A stretch of DNA of 6,604 nucleotides from Candidatus Odinarchaeota archaeon. Its GTDB lineage: Archaea > Asgardarchaeota > JAGGXT01. The position numbers and the translations under genes were made by a program. Shown one piece after another: positions 1 through 6,578 of the stretch. The notes beneath the pieces are model-generated. The model worked only from the letters and a program-made list of their open reading frames with translations, had not been told where the DNA came from and searched no databases. Numbering within the stretch: position 1 is the first letter of the stretch; the number at the start of each line of letters is the position of its first letter. The stretch spans positions 1-6,604 of the forward strand of contig JAGGXT010000121.1 in NCBI GenBank assembly GCA_021162905.1. Direction: 5' to 3'.

Positions 1-46
1 ATTTATTATTTTTTGAAATGAAAAGTTAATTATTATAGTTATGAAA

Positions 47-59
47 CAAATATAAAAAT
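47..59 (+). promoter_or_regulatory. Putative archaeal BRE/TATA box for the propeller gene
   Basis: The run CAAATATAAAAAT contains ATATAAAA centred about 43 bases before the TTG start at 96. An archaeal TATA box sits about 26 bases before the transcription start, so the start site would fall near 78-80. That would leave a short leader carrying the GGTG at 86-89. The surrounding DNA is very AT-rich, so the match could be chance. Confidence 0.4.
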
Positions 60-85
60 TAATTGCAACATAATATTCTTAAGAC

Positions 86-89
86 GGTG
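86..89 (+). promoter_or_regulatory. Ribosome binding site deciding the start of the propeller gene
   Basis: GGTG matches the core of the archaeal Shine-Dalgarno sequence and is followed by six bases (CTCACC) and then TTG at 96. The same GGTG-N6-start layout precedes the AOR and RACo-like genes. This is why TTG at 96 is preferred over the in-frame TTG at 63 or the GTG at 87, which overlaps this site. Confidence 0.6.
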
Positions 90-95
90 CTCACC

Positions 96-1676
96 TTGAA
101 GGAAAAAGTAGAGAATGTTCTTTACAAAACATTAATCCTCTGGTGTATTCTATTCACGATACTTCCATTTATGATGCCACTCCCTATATGGACAAATATA
201 TACCCTACCGAACCAAGGAATCTACTAAAAATTGATTGGACTATTTCTTTATCAGCACGAATTAGGACTTCGCCAGCCATTTACGATTTAAACAATGATT
301 CACTTAAGGAAATAATTTTGGGGACTGATAATGGAACTATAGCTTGTATTTCTTGGAACGGAACTATCATATGGAGTTACAAGACAAATGAAAGTATTGT
401 GGCATCTCCAGTTATATATGATATTAACGGTGATGAAAAGGTAGAAATTGTAGTGGGTTCAGAAAAGGGTACTCTTTACATTTTATCGAACAATGGTAGT
501 CTAATAACAAAGTTTGAGGTGCCTGCGGCTATACAATCTACTCCTTCTATTGGAGATGTAGATCATGATGGAAAGTACGAGATAATTTTTGGGGCTAATG
601 ACGGTTATGTTTATGCCATAAATTCAAATGGTAGCCAAGAGTGGAAATTTGAAACTGGAGGAGACAATTTCGCACCTGTGGTAATAGCAGATTTGAATAA
701 TGATAGTGATTATGAAATAATTTTCGGCTCGAGAATTGGTTACCTTTATGTTTTAGCTGCCAATGGGAGTCTTATTTGGAAATATAAAACTGGTGGTGGT
801 ATTATATCATCCCCATTCATATACGATATAGACAATGATGGGTTAAAAGACATAATTTTCGGCTCGTGGGATAAGTTTCTATACTTACTTTCTGGGAATG
901 GAAGTTTATTATGGAAATTTGAGACGGGTGAGAAAATAAGTACATCTCCTATTGTAATAGACATACAAAATGATGGATTACCAGAGATTCTTGCAGCATC
1001 GCTAGATGGAATATTTTATGTTTTAAATAGGAATGGGGAAATCTTATGGAGCTATAAGACAAGACATATGATCGTTTCGACACCAGCAGTTTCCGATATT
1101 GATGGTGATGGCCTTATAGATATTATAATCCCTTCATGTGATGGATTTATTTATCTCCTTAAGATGAACCGCACATTGGTAGATCTTATAGGAAGCAAAC
1201 ATTTTGCAGCATGGGTTTCTTCACCAATTGTTACAAACTTGGATAAAGACAATAACACGACTAACATTATAATTGCGGATTGGGAGGGATATGTTTACTG
1301 TCTCTCTGTTCATAGAGTCATGAGCAATAACTTCATCTGGAATTCAATAGGCTATCGCTTTGATTTACAGAATACCGGAAACTTTACTGATAAAGACAAA
1401 GATTGTCTGACTGACGTCTGGGAGTTAGAAATAGGTACAGACCCATTTTCAAATGATACTGATAAAGATGGAATTTCTGATTATGAGGAATTTATCTTAG
1501 GGCTTAATCCATTCATGAAAGACATAGAGATTCTTAATAATGATGTTAAAAATATAAAATTTAGTGATTTTTTAGCAACTAAAAGCGAAAGCTTCACTTT
1601 ATTTATAGGTAATTTTTCTCAAAAGCCGATAATTTATTTAAATGATGTTAAAATTGAAAATGATATAACACCGTGA
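96..1676 (+). CDS. Secreted FG-GAP/PQQ-type beta-propeller protein with TSP3-like calcium-binding region
   Basis: The predicted protein has 526 residues from TTG at 96. It begins with a short charged N-terminus and a hydrophobic stretch (about residues 13-32, LILWCILF...PIW) that fits a signal peptide or membrane anchor. Residues about 58-407 form eight repeats of roughly 43 residues. Each has a D-x-[ND]-x-D-type loop (DLNNDS, DINGDE, DVDHDG, DLNNDS, DIDNDG, DIQNDG, DIDGDG, and the weaker NLDKDN), an E/D-I-I-x-G strand and, in most, an NGS-L-I-W-K turn. This is the pattern of FG-GAP/PQQ-like propellers. Residues about 432-470 (DKDKDCLTD, DTDKDGISDYEE, GLNP) resemble thrombospondin type-3 calcium-binding repeats. 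About 15 N-x-S/T sequons suggest heavy N-glycosylation outside the cell. The roughly 50-residue tail after the TSP3-like part shows no C-terminal membrane segment. Ligand and precise role are unknown; adhesion or surface scaffolding is inference. An internal in-frame extension to 63 is possible but lacks a ribosome binding site. Confidence 0.85.
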   Translation: MKEKVENVLYKTLILWCILFTILPFMMPLPIWTNIYPTEPRNLLKIDWTISLSARIRTSPAIYDLNNDSLKEIILGTDNGTIACISWNGTIIWSYKTNESIVASPVIYDINGDEKVEIVVGSEKGTLYILSNNGSLITKFEVPAAIQSTPSIGDVDHDGKYEIIFGANDGYVYAINSNGSQEWKFETGGDNFAPVVIADLNNDSDYEIIFGSRIGYLYVLAANGSLIWKYKTGGGIISSPFIYDIDNDGLKDIIFGSWDKFLYLLSGNGSLLWKFETGEKISTSPIVIDIQNDGLPEILAASLDGIFYVLNRNGEILWSYKTRHMIVSTPAVSDIDGDGLIDIIIPSCDGFIYLLKMNRTLVDLIGSKHFAAWVSSPIVTNLDKDNNTTNIIIADWEGYVYCLSVHRVMSNNFIWNSIGYRFDLQNTGNFTDKDKDCLTDVWELEIGTDPFSNDTDKDGISDYEEFILGLNPFMKDIEILNNDVKNIKFSDFLATKSESFTLFIGNFSQKPIIYLNDVKIENDITP

Positions 1677-1746
1677 TATAAAGGGATTTAACCGCTAATA
1701 CAATAAAATTATAACTATTAAGTAATACCTCGAGAATAGTAACATT

Positions 1747-1761
1747 AAAATTAATTTTTAT
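1747..1761 (+). promoter_or_regulatory. Putative promoter of the glycosyltransferase gene, with a 12-bp palindrome
   Basis: A perfect 12-bp palindrome AAAATTAATTTT (1747-1758) runs into TTTTTATC, a TATA-like stretch about 48 bases before the proposed start at 1803. This spacing is similar to that of the TATA-like boxes ahead of the propeller and AOR genes. The rest of the gap 1677-1802 shows no T-rich terminator, so read-through from the propeller gene is also possible. Confidence 0.3.
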
Positions 1762-1787
1762 CAATTACAATGTAATTAAAGTGTTAC

Positions 1788-1794
1788 AGGAGGG
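1788..1794 (+). promoter_or_regulatory. Strong Shine-Dalgarno of the glycosyltransferase gene
   Basis: AGGAGGG is the best Shine-Dalgarno match in the window. Aligned to AGGAGGTG, it leaves seven bases before ATT at 1803 but only two before GTG at 1798. The other three genes use six bases. The site therefore favours ATT 1803 as the initiation codon, not the nearby GTG, which is also out of frame and meets a stop after six codons. Confidence 0.6.
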
Positions 1795-1802
1795 ATAGTG
1801 AG

Positions 1803-2960
1803 ATTAAAATCGCTATAACAAGTGACTTCTTTTATCCCAGCATAGGAGGGATTGAGAAACACATAGAGGGATTTGCTAAAACGCTTTCTAATGTTGGTTT
1901 CGATGTCACAATAATTACCTCTAGAGAAAGGGAAGATTTTAACGATAGCCAATTTAACTTTAAAGTAATTAGATTGGGATGTATACATATTCCAACTATA
2001 AATATAATGGCACTAAGGAGATATTACTCCCTTTTGAATGACATTCTTAGAATTAACTCTTTTGATTTAATTCATGCACATCATGCATTTACTCCAACTT
2101 CTCTTTTTTCAATTGAGATAGCAAGCAAATTGAAAATACCTTCGGTACTAACAGCTCATTCGCTATCTTATGGTTATACAAACAAAAAATTATGGAGCAT
2201 CGCATCAAAATTTATGAAACCGATAAAGGAATATTACACCCACGTAAATAAGATTATTGCAGTCAGCAATGCGGTCAAGGATTTTATGTTACTTCTTTAT
2301 GATGATGAAGAAAAAATTACCGTTATTCCTAACGGTATAAATACAAAGGAATATTATCCATTTATTAAAAGAAAGGAGTTATTTAGGGATGAGTTAAATC
2401 TCAACCACGATGAAATAAATTTTCTCTTCGTAGGAAGACTTGTTCTCAGAAAGGGATTGCATATATTGATTGAGGGCTTTAAAATTCTTTTAAAGGAACT
2501 ACCAAATGTACGCTTATTTATAATCGGTGATGGATATCTGAAATATTGGTTATTGCAGATAATATCACAGAATGACCTTAAAAACAAAGTTAATTATTTA
2601 GGGAAATTAAATGATGAAGAGAAAAAGAAATATTTGGTTGCATCTGATGTTTTAGTTGTACCTTCCATAGATGCTGAGGCTTTTGGAATAGTTACGTTGG
2701 AGGGGTTTGCAACAGCAACCCCAGTTATAGGTACCAGGGTTGGTGGATTATCCGAAATTATAGAACATGGAAGAAACGGCATCTTAGTAGATCCATCTAA
2801 TCCTTATTCGTTAGCAACTGCTATGTATCACTTAGCAATAGATGACAAACTTAGAAAACGACTTGGAAAGAATGGGCTACAAGATGCAAAGAAAAAATAT
2901 GATTGGAAAGTTATTATTAAGAAAATAATAGGAGTCTATGATGCTATCGTGAACTCATAA
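1803..2960 (+). CDS. GT-B glycosyltransferase family 4, with apparent ATT start
   Basis: This is a retaining sugar transferase of the GT4 type, likely acting in the cytosol on a lipid-linked or surface glycan; donor and acceptor cannot be read from sequence. From ATT at 1803 the protein is 385 residues, the usual size. The N-terminal Rossmann domain starts IKIAITSDFFYPSIGGIEKH, with the acceptor/donor GG loop at residues 15-16, and a HAHHA segment follows near residue 90. A linker reads VIPNG (about 174-178). The C-terminal domain has VGRLVLRKG with R212 and K217, the usual diphosphate contacts, and the E-x7-E motif EAFGIVTLE (E292 and E300), followed by GGLSEII. No ATG, GTG or TTG lies in frame between the stop at 1773 and TTG 1974. 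Starting at 1974 would delete 57 residues, including the conserved GG loop. The alternative is a one-base deletion in the AAAA run (1806-1809) of a GTG-started gene, or an ATG-to-ATT substitution. It follows the propeller gene on the same strand after 126 bases. Confidence 0.85.
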   Translation: MKIAITSDFFYPSIGGIEKHIEGFAKTLSNVGFDVTIITSREREDFNDSQFNFKVIRLGCIHIPTINIMALRRYYSLLNDILRINSFDLIHAHHAFTPTSLFSIEIASKLKIPSVLTAHSLSYGYTNKKLWSIASKFMKPIKEYYTHVNKIIAVSNAVKDFMLLLYDDEEKITVIPNGINTKEYYPFIKRKELFRDELNLNHDEINFLFVGRLVLRKGLHILIEGFKILLKELPNVRLFIIGDGYLKYWLLQIISQNDLKNKVNYLGKLNDEEKKKYLVASDVLVVPSIDAEAFGIVTLEGFATATPVIGTRVGGLSEIIEHGRNGILVDPSNPYSLATAMYHLAIDDKLRKRLGKNGLQDAKKKYDWKVIIKKIIGVYDAIVNS

Positions 2961-2963
2961 TGT

Positions 2964-4823
2964 TTATCCAGATATGAATTTCTCCATTTTATCGTATACG
3001 TAAGATATTCCTAATTCTTCAAGTTTCTCTCTTGTGGGAATTCCTTCCTTGTTCCATTCTCGTTCGGCATAATATTCATCCAGCATTTCCTCAAATTCTT
3101 CCTTTGTAAGTTTATATCCCTTGGTTGGTCCCTCTGGCAATGGCTCAAAGCATCGCTCTGGGAGAGTATCATCCTTTCTTGTGAATCCATTAATAACGTT
3201 AAATACTCTTTCAAGGTTCCATATTCGTTCACCAAGTTTCATGAATTTCTCATTGGTATAATTCAAACCAGTTGCAGAGTTCAGAAGATTAACATAGAGG
3301 TCCACAGGATACACGAATTCGCTGAAACGACAACCTATTAATGTAAATATAGCATTAACCTTATCCTGAATCTCCTTAATTAGTTTTCCTTTCCCTTTTG
3401 TTGCTTGTGGGTCTACAATCCCCATAACTTCCATACCGATTATAGCTCTTTTATGACAAGCACCCCTATTAGCCGTTGCAAATGCTAGAGCCATTCCCTT
3501 TAGAACTCTGGGCATCCAAGCTGCAAAAGTTAGTCCCTTTACATGCATTGCAAAATGCTTTGTTTCTTCACCAAAATGTTTAATAGCATTTAATATTCCA
3601 TCTGCCAGTATATTGCCAATGCCCTCACGATATGCGATTTTCTTAATCATTTCTAATTCGGCTTCATGATTGCCAAAATGTAAATCGAGACCATCCAGCT
3701 GCTCTTTTGTAACAAAACCTTTTTCATAGGATTCCATAGTAAAGGCTATTACTACACCTGTAGTTAATGTATCCATTCCGAAATCATCACATAGAAAGTC
3801 GGCTGCTATTAGTGCTTCTGGATCTCTAATATCACATTCAGTTCCTAAGGCATATATTGATTCGTACTCTGGCCCCTCTTGAATCAAACCAGCATATTTT
3901 CCAGTCTTAACTTGATTCTTTTTTCCACAATGTACAGGACATCCGAAGCAGGCAGCATGTGAGACATGGTACTTCTCTTTAAAAGTCATCGAATTTACCT
4001 CATTTATACCATGCCAGACACCAGTCTGATGATTTCTACTTGCCATAGCACCCATTTGATTTAATAGATCAATACCCACCATTGTTCCTACATTAGAAAA
4101 ACCAGCTAGGAGAGATTGTGGCTTTGAAAGTTCCTTTTTGATCATCTCAAATGCTTCGTTACAATATTTATTGAAGCTTTCCTCATCGTAAAGTTCAACA
4201 CTCTGAGTTCCTCCTATTGCGATACCCTTTAATAGTTTGCTTCCAAGTACTGCGCCGGCTCCACCCCTTCCAAATGCTCTCGATCCAGTAATTATACTAG
4301 CAAGCCTTACAAGATTTTCACCAGCTTGACCAATGACTGCAGTTTCTACTTTCATCCCTTCTAGCTTCTTTTTCATAATCTTTTGACTTTCTTGGCTGCC
4401 TTTGCCCCATATATCATCTGCCGGATGAATGTCCACCTCATCGTCATATATACTAATGAAAACTGGTTTTTCCGACTTCCCTTCGATAATAATTGCATCA
4501 TATCCAGATTTTCTGAAATAATGACCCAAATTTCCACCTGCGTACGTATTTAAAATTGTATTTGTAAGAGGGGACTTTGTAACAACACATGTTTGCGCAA
4601 ACATAGGAGCCCTTGTTGCTGTTATAGGGCCAACGGAAAATATTACTTTATTTTCGACACCTAGTGGATCTATTCTAGGGTCGACCTCATCAAATAGGAT
4701 TTTAACACCGAACCCCATCCCGCCAACGTAGTTCTCTATAAGTTCATTCGATAAGCTCTCAGTGGAAATTTTTTGGTCAGTTAAATTTATCCTTAAAATT
4801 TTACCATAATAGCCCTTATACAT
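2964..4823 (-). CDS. Aldehyde:ferredoxin oxidoreductase (AOR) family protein, tungsten/molybdopterin type
   Basis: The family oxidises aldehydes or related substrates at a tungsten bis-pterin site and passes electrons through a [4Fe-4S] cluster to ferredoxin in the cytoplasm. The 619-residue protein is full length. The N-terminal domain has the typical YYGKILRINL, VVTKSPLTNT, YDAIIIEGKSEKPV and RAFGRGGAGAVLGSK segments. Cluster ligands are C292, C295 and C299 (CFGCPVHC) and C498; the 206-residue span between first and last equals that of Pyrococcus furiosus AOR (C288, C494, from memory). E321 in GPEYE and H457 in NRGACH match its catalytic E313 and H448. The first pterin motif is intact (DDFGMD, about 346-351). 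The second, normally DxxGLC, reads FTLIGC. PAYDPR is AAWMPR. ATG 4823 is chosen because GGTG lies six bases upstream; longer in-frame TTG 4835 and GTG 4832 overlap that site. The actual substrate is unknown. The RACo-like gene lies 86 bases upstream on the same strand. Confidence 0.92.
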   Translation of the reverse strand: MYKGYYGKILRINLTDQKISTESLSNELIENYVGGMGFGVKILFDEVDPRIDPLGVENKVIFSVGPITATRAPMFAQTCVVTKSPLTNTILNTYAGGNLGHYFRKSGYDAIIIEGKSEKPVFISIYDDEVDIHPADDIWGKGSQESQKIMKKKLEGMKVETAVIGQAGENLVRLASIITGSRAFGRGGAGAVLGSKLLKGIAIGGTQSVELYDEESFNKYCNEAFEMIKKELSKPQSLLAGFSNVGTMVGIDLLNQMGAMASRNHQTGVWHGINEVNSMTFKEKYHVSHAACFGCPVHCGKKNQVKTGKYAGLIQEGPEYESIYALGTECDIRDPEALIAADFLCDDFGMDTLTTGVVIAFTMESYEKGFVTKEQLDGLDLHFGNHEAELEMIKKIAYREGIGNILADGILNAIKHFGEETKHFAMHVKGLTFAAWMPRVLKGMALAFATANRGACHKRAIIGMEVMGIVDPQATKGKGKLIKEIQDKVNAIFTLIGCRFSEFVYPVDLYVNLLNSATGLNYTNEKFMKLGERIWNLERVFNVINGFTRKDDTLPERCFEPLPEGPTKGYKLTKEEFEEMLDEYYAEREWNKEGIPTREKLEELGISYVYDKMEKFISG

Positions 4824-4829
4824 TTTAAA

Positions 4830-4833
4830 CACC
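4830..4833 (-). promoter_or_regulatory. Ribosome binding site deciding the start of the AOR gene
   Basis: Read on the minus strand, GGTG is followed by TTTAAA and then ATG at 4823. The in-frame GTG at 4832 is part of this site, so it is unlikely to be the start even though it gives a longer reading frame. Confidence 0.6.
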
Positions 4834-4867
4834 AATAGGCATTATATTTTTTCATCTTATTATTCTT

Positions 4868-4880
4868 GATATTTAAGTTT
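4868..4880 (-). promoter_or_regulatory. Putative BRE/TATA box for the AOR gene
   Basis: On the minus strand the sequence is AAACTTAAATATC, with TTAAATAT centred about 49 bases before ATG 4823. The spacing resembles that of the other TATA-like boxes in the window. It lies downstream of the RACo-like stop, so the AOR gene may have its own promoter. The 4824-4909 gap holds no T-run or hairpin that would stop transcription from upstream, so co-transcription remains possible. Confidence 0.35.
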
Positions 4881-4909
4881 AATCTGCTTGGTGATGCGGA
4901 TATTATTAA

Positions 4910-6481
4910 TTATAGGTTATCATTCATAATACTTTTCCTATTTGGGAAATAAAGAGCATTAATAAATTCAGAAAAGAATTCTTGATCTTCTTCTATACTA
5001 ATGTAATTTATTTTCCTGATTACTTTATTAACAAATTTTAAGAGATCAGCGTCAAGAACGCATAAAGCACCTCCAAATAGAGGCATTTTAGAGGAAACTA
5101 TTATCTTTATATTTTCTGGGTTACGTATTGGAAGAATTCCCAAGTTTTTAAGAACTTCCCCCGAGAAAATAGTATCGGCATTTTTTGGAACATTATACCC
5201 AAGTACACAGAGGATGTCTATTTCATCGGGTGCCGTGTTTGTTCTCTTTAATAAATTCATTGTATATATGTAGATTAGAGATTTTATGACTTGAAAGTTT
5301 CTGATATCGCGCTGGGAAATATATTGGACATCCCCATCTTTTTTTATTTTTAGGTAGATATTATTCTTTGTTTCAATAAGCTGGATAGAGGAACTTTTGC
5401 TACTTTCATAAATAGCCAGTCTATTAATTCGCCCATTTGCAAGGACCATTTTTTCTTTAAGTAGGTAATTTATGATTGGAATCAGTTGCAGTATTTTCAT
5501 GGAAATCGGTTTTTGTTCAATATCTTCCTCAAATCCATACTCCTCAGCTCTTTCACTTACATCTTGTTCCCATGTAAAGCTGCCCAAGGTTTCGCCTATT
5601 GGAAAAGTCATTATGAAGATCTGATCATTCTTATACAGTATTGCACTACCTGTGCTTCGGAGATCTAAAAGGAGTACTGTTTTGTTCTTATATTTGTTAA
5701 TTAATAAAGCTAGGCATGAGAGCGTATCTGACCCTATATGTCCTATTAGAAGGGGAGGCATAAAAATTAGGCCACTTTTGTTGATGTTTATATTTAGATC
5801 TTTAGCTTTAATTGTTAGACTATCTCGGATGATTGGTAAAAATGGTGGTTCGCCAAGTTTTGTTACATCAAGACCTAGGAATAGATGATGCATAATAGTA
5901 TTTCCAATTACAAAAATTCCATAGATCGCATCCTTACTTATGTTTGATACCTTACATAGTTCTTTAACTAATCTATTAACTAAAGATCTTAGAGTTGAAT
6001 TAAAGGTCTCCGCTTTGCTCCTATCCTTTATGATTTGAGCTGTGAGAGAAAAAACATCTGGAGCTTCTGAGGAAATTAAATTTTCTCTTTCGACGATTGA
6101 AACAATTTCGCCTGTATGGATATTTATAAGTGCACCATGAATTGAAAAATAATCAAGCCATATGATGGAGACGTATATATGATTTTCAGGAAGTCCATTT
6201 TCTGATAGAAGATCAAGGAGTATTCCGTTATAACTAGCTATCGCTATTACGTCAAATGACTTCTTTCCAAAAAGTGAATGAATCTTTTTAAGTGCCTCAT
6301 AACTAAACTCTAAAGTCGAAAGAGTCATCGATCTTCTTAATATTTCGAAGAGGGAACTGGGTTTAATACTTTTCCCTATTTTTATAGCAACTTTCTTAGA
6401 TGCTATTATTGGCTTTTTCATTTTTATTTCAAAAATACTATTTACAGCTACGTGAGAGATTTTTGATTTTTTAGAACGCAA
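4910..6481 (-). CDS. Divergent RACo-like (DUF4445, ASKHA-fold) protein lacking the ferredoxin domain and ATP motifs
   Basis: RACo proteins use ATP and a [2Fe-2S] domain to re-reduce corrinoid proteins to Co(I). This 523-residue protein matches the family along the middle and C-terminal parts: VIGNTIMHHLFLGLD (about 191-205) with KLGEPPFLP after it, MPPLLIGHIGSDTLS (about 241-255), and ISQRDIRNFQVIKSLI (about 388-403), ending with GILPI and GGALCVLD like the family's last strand. There is no N-terminal cysteine cluster. The usual phosphate-1 motif DIGTTTV corresponds to IIWLDYFSI (about 106-114), DIGTNGE to DLRSTGS (about 273-279), TAAGPAFEG to TFPIGETLG, CGSG is absent and AGGFG reads LGYNV. 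Binding of ATP and electron transfer are therefore doubtful. TTG 6481 is preferred because GGTG lies six bases upstream; GTG 6490 is inside that site. It may be co-transcribed with the AOR gene. Possible roles (regulator, scaffold or altered activator) are inference. Confidence 0.8.
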   Translation of the reverse strand: MRSKKSKISHVAVNSIFEIKMKKPIIASKKVAIKIGKSIKPSSLFEILRRSMTLSTLEFSYEALKKIHSLFGKKSFDVIAIASYNGILLDLLSENGLPENHIYVSIIWLDYFSIHGALINIHTGEIVSIVERENLISSEAPDVFSLTAQIIKDRSKAETFNSTLRSLVNRLVKELCKVSNISKDAIYGIFVIGNTIMHHLFLGLDVTKLGEPPFLPIIRDSLTIKAKDLNININKSGLIFMPPLLIGHIGSDTLSCLALLINKYKNKTVLLLDLRSTGSAILYKNDQIFIMTFPIGETLGSFTWEQDVSERAEEYGFEEDIEQKPISMKILQLIPIINYLLKEKMVLANGRINRLAIYESSKSSSIQLIETKNNIYLKIKKDGDVQYISQRDIRNFQVIKSLIYIYTMNLLKRTNTAPDEIDILCVLGYNVPKNADTIFSGEVLKNLGILPIRNPENIKIIVSSKMPLFGGALCVLDADLLKFVNKVIRKINYISIEEDQEFFSEFINALYFPNRKSIMNDNL

Positions 6482-6487
6482 AAAACA

Positions 6488-6491
6488 CACC
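6488..6491 (-). promoter_or_regulatory. Ribosome binding site deciding the start of the RACo-like gene
   Basis: On the minus strand GGTG is followed by TGTTTT and TTG at 6481, repeating the GGTG-N6-start layout of the propeller and AOR genes. The longer in-frame candidate GTG 6490 overlaps the site. Confidence 0.5.
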
Positions 6492-6531
6492 TACATAGAT
6501 ATTAATTAAATTTTCACAGCTTTATTATTGT

Positions 6532-6578
6532 TTTTACTTTATACTTTAATACTTTTATTTCATTTTTTTAATACTTTT
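6532..6578 (-). repeat. Direct repeats upstream of the RACo-like gene, possible promoter/operator
   Basis: TTTAATACTTTT (plus-strand reading) occurs exactly at 6545-6556 and again at 6567-6578, 22 bp apart, about two helical turns. A shorter related unit, TTTATACTTT, abuts at 6538-6547. On the coding strand these read AAAAGTATTAAA and AAAGTATAAA. The GTATAAAG part could be the TATA box, roughly 59 bases before the TTG. The pair could bind a dimeric regulator on one face of the helix. The region is AT-rich, which weakens the case. The rest of 6482-6604 shows nothing else I can name. Confidence 0.35.

Noticed and set aside
1677..1746. Possible continuation of the propeller protein after a premature stop
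   Set aside because: All three frames downstream of 1676 close within a few codons to about ten codons and show no recognisable protein sequence, so there is no evidence of a broken longer gene.
1798..1818. GTG at 1798 as the glycosyltransferase start
   Set aside because: It is in a different frame, meets TAA after six codons and lies only two or three bases after the Shine-Dalgarno. It would work only with an extra A in the AAAA run.
1974..1976. TTG at 1974 as the glycosyltransferase start
   Set aside because: It has no ribosome binding site and would remove 57 residues of the conserved first Rossmann domain, including the GG loop.
2354..2782. Small minus-strand reading frames opposite the glycosyltransferase
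   Set aside because: They overlap the well-supported catalytic domain and show no family features or ribosome binding sites.
4824..4909. Possible terminator or small RNA between the RACo-like and AOR genes
   Set aside because: No stable hairpin and no T-run in the minus-strand direction; only a TATA-like stretch is visible.
5486..5888. Two small plus-strand reading frames opposite the RACo-like gene
   Set aside because: They are antisense shadows with no recognisable domains, within a gene supported by family motifs.
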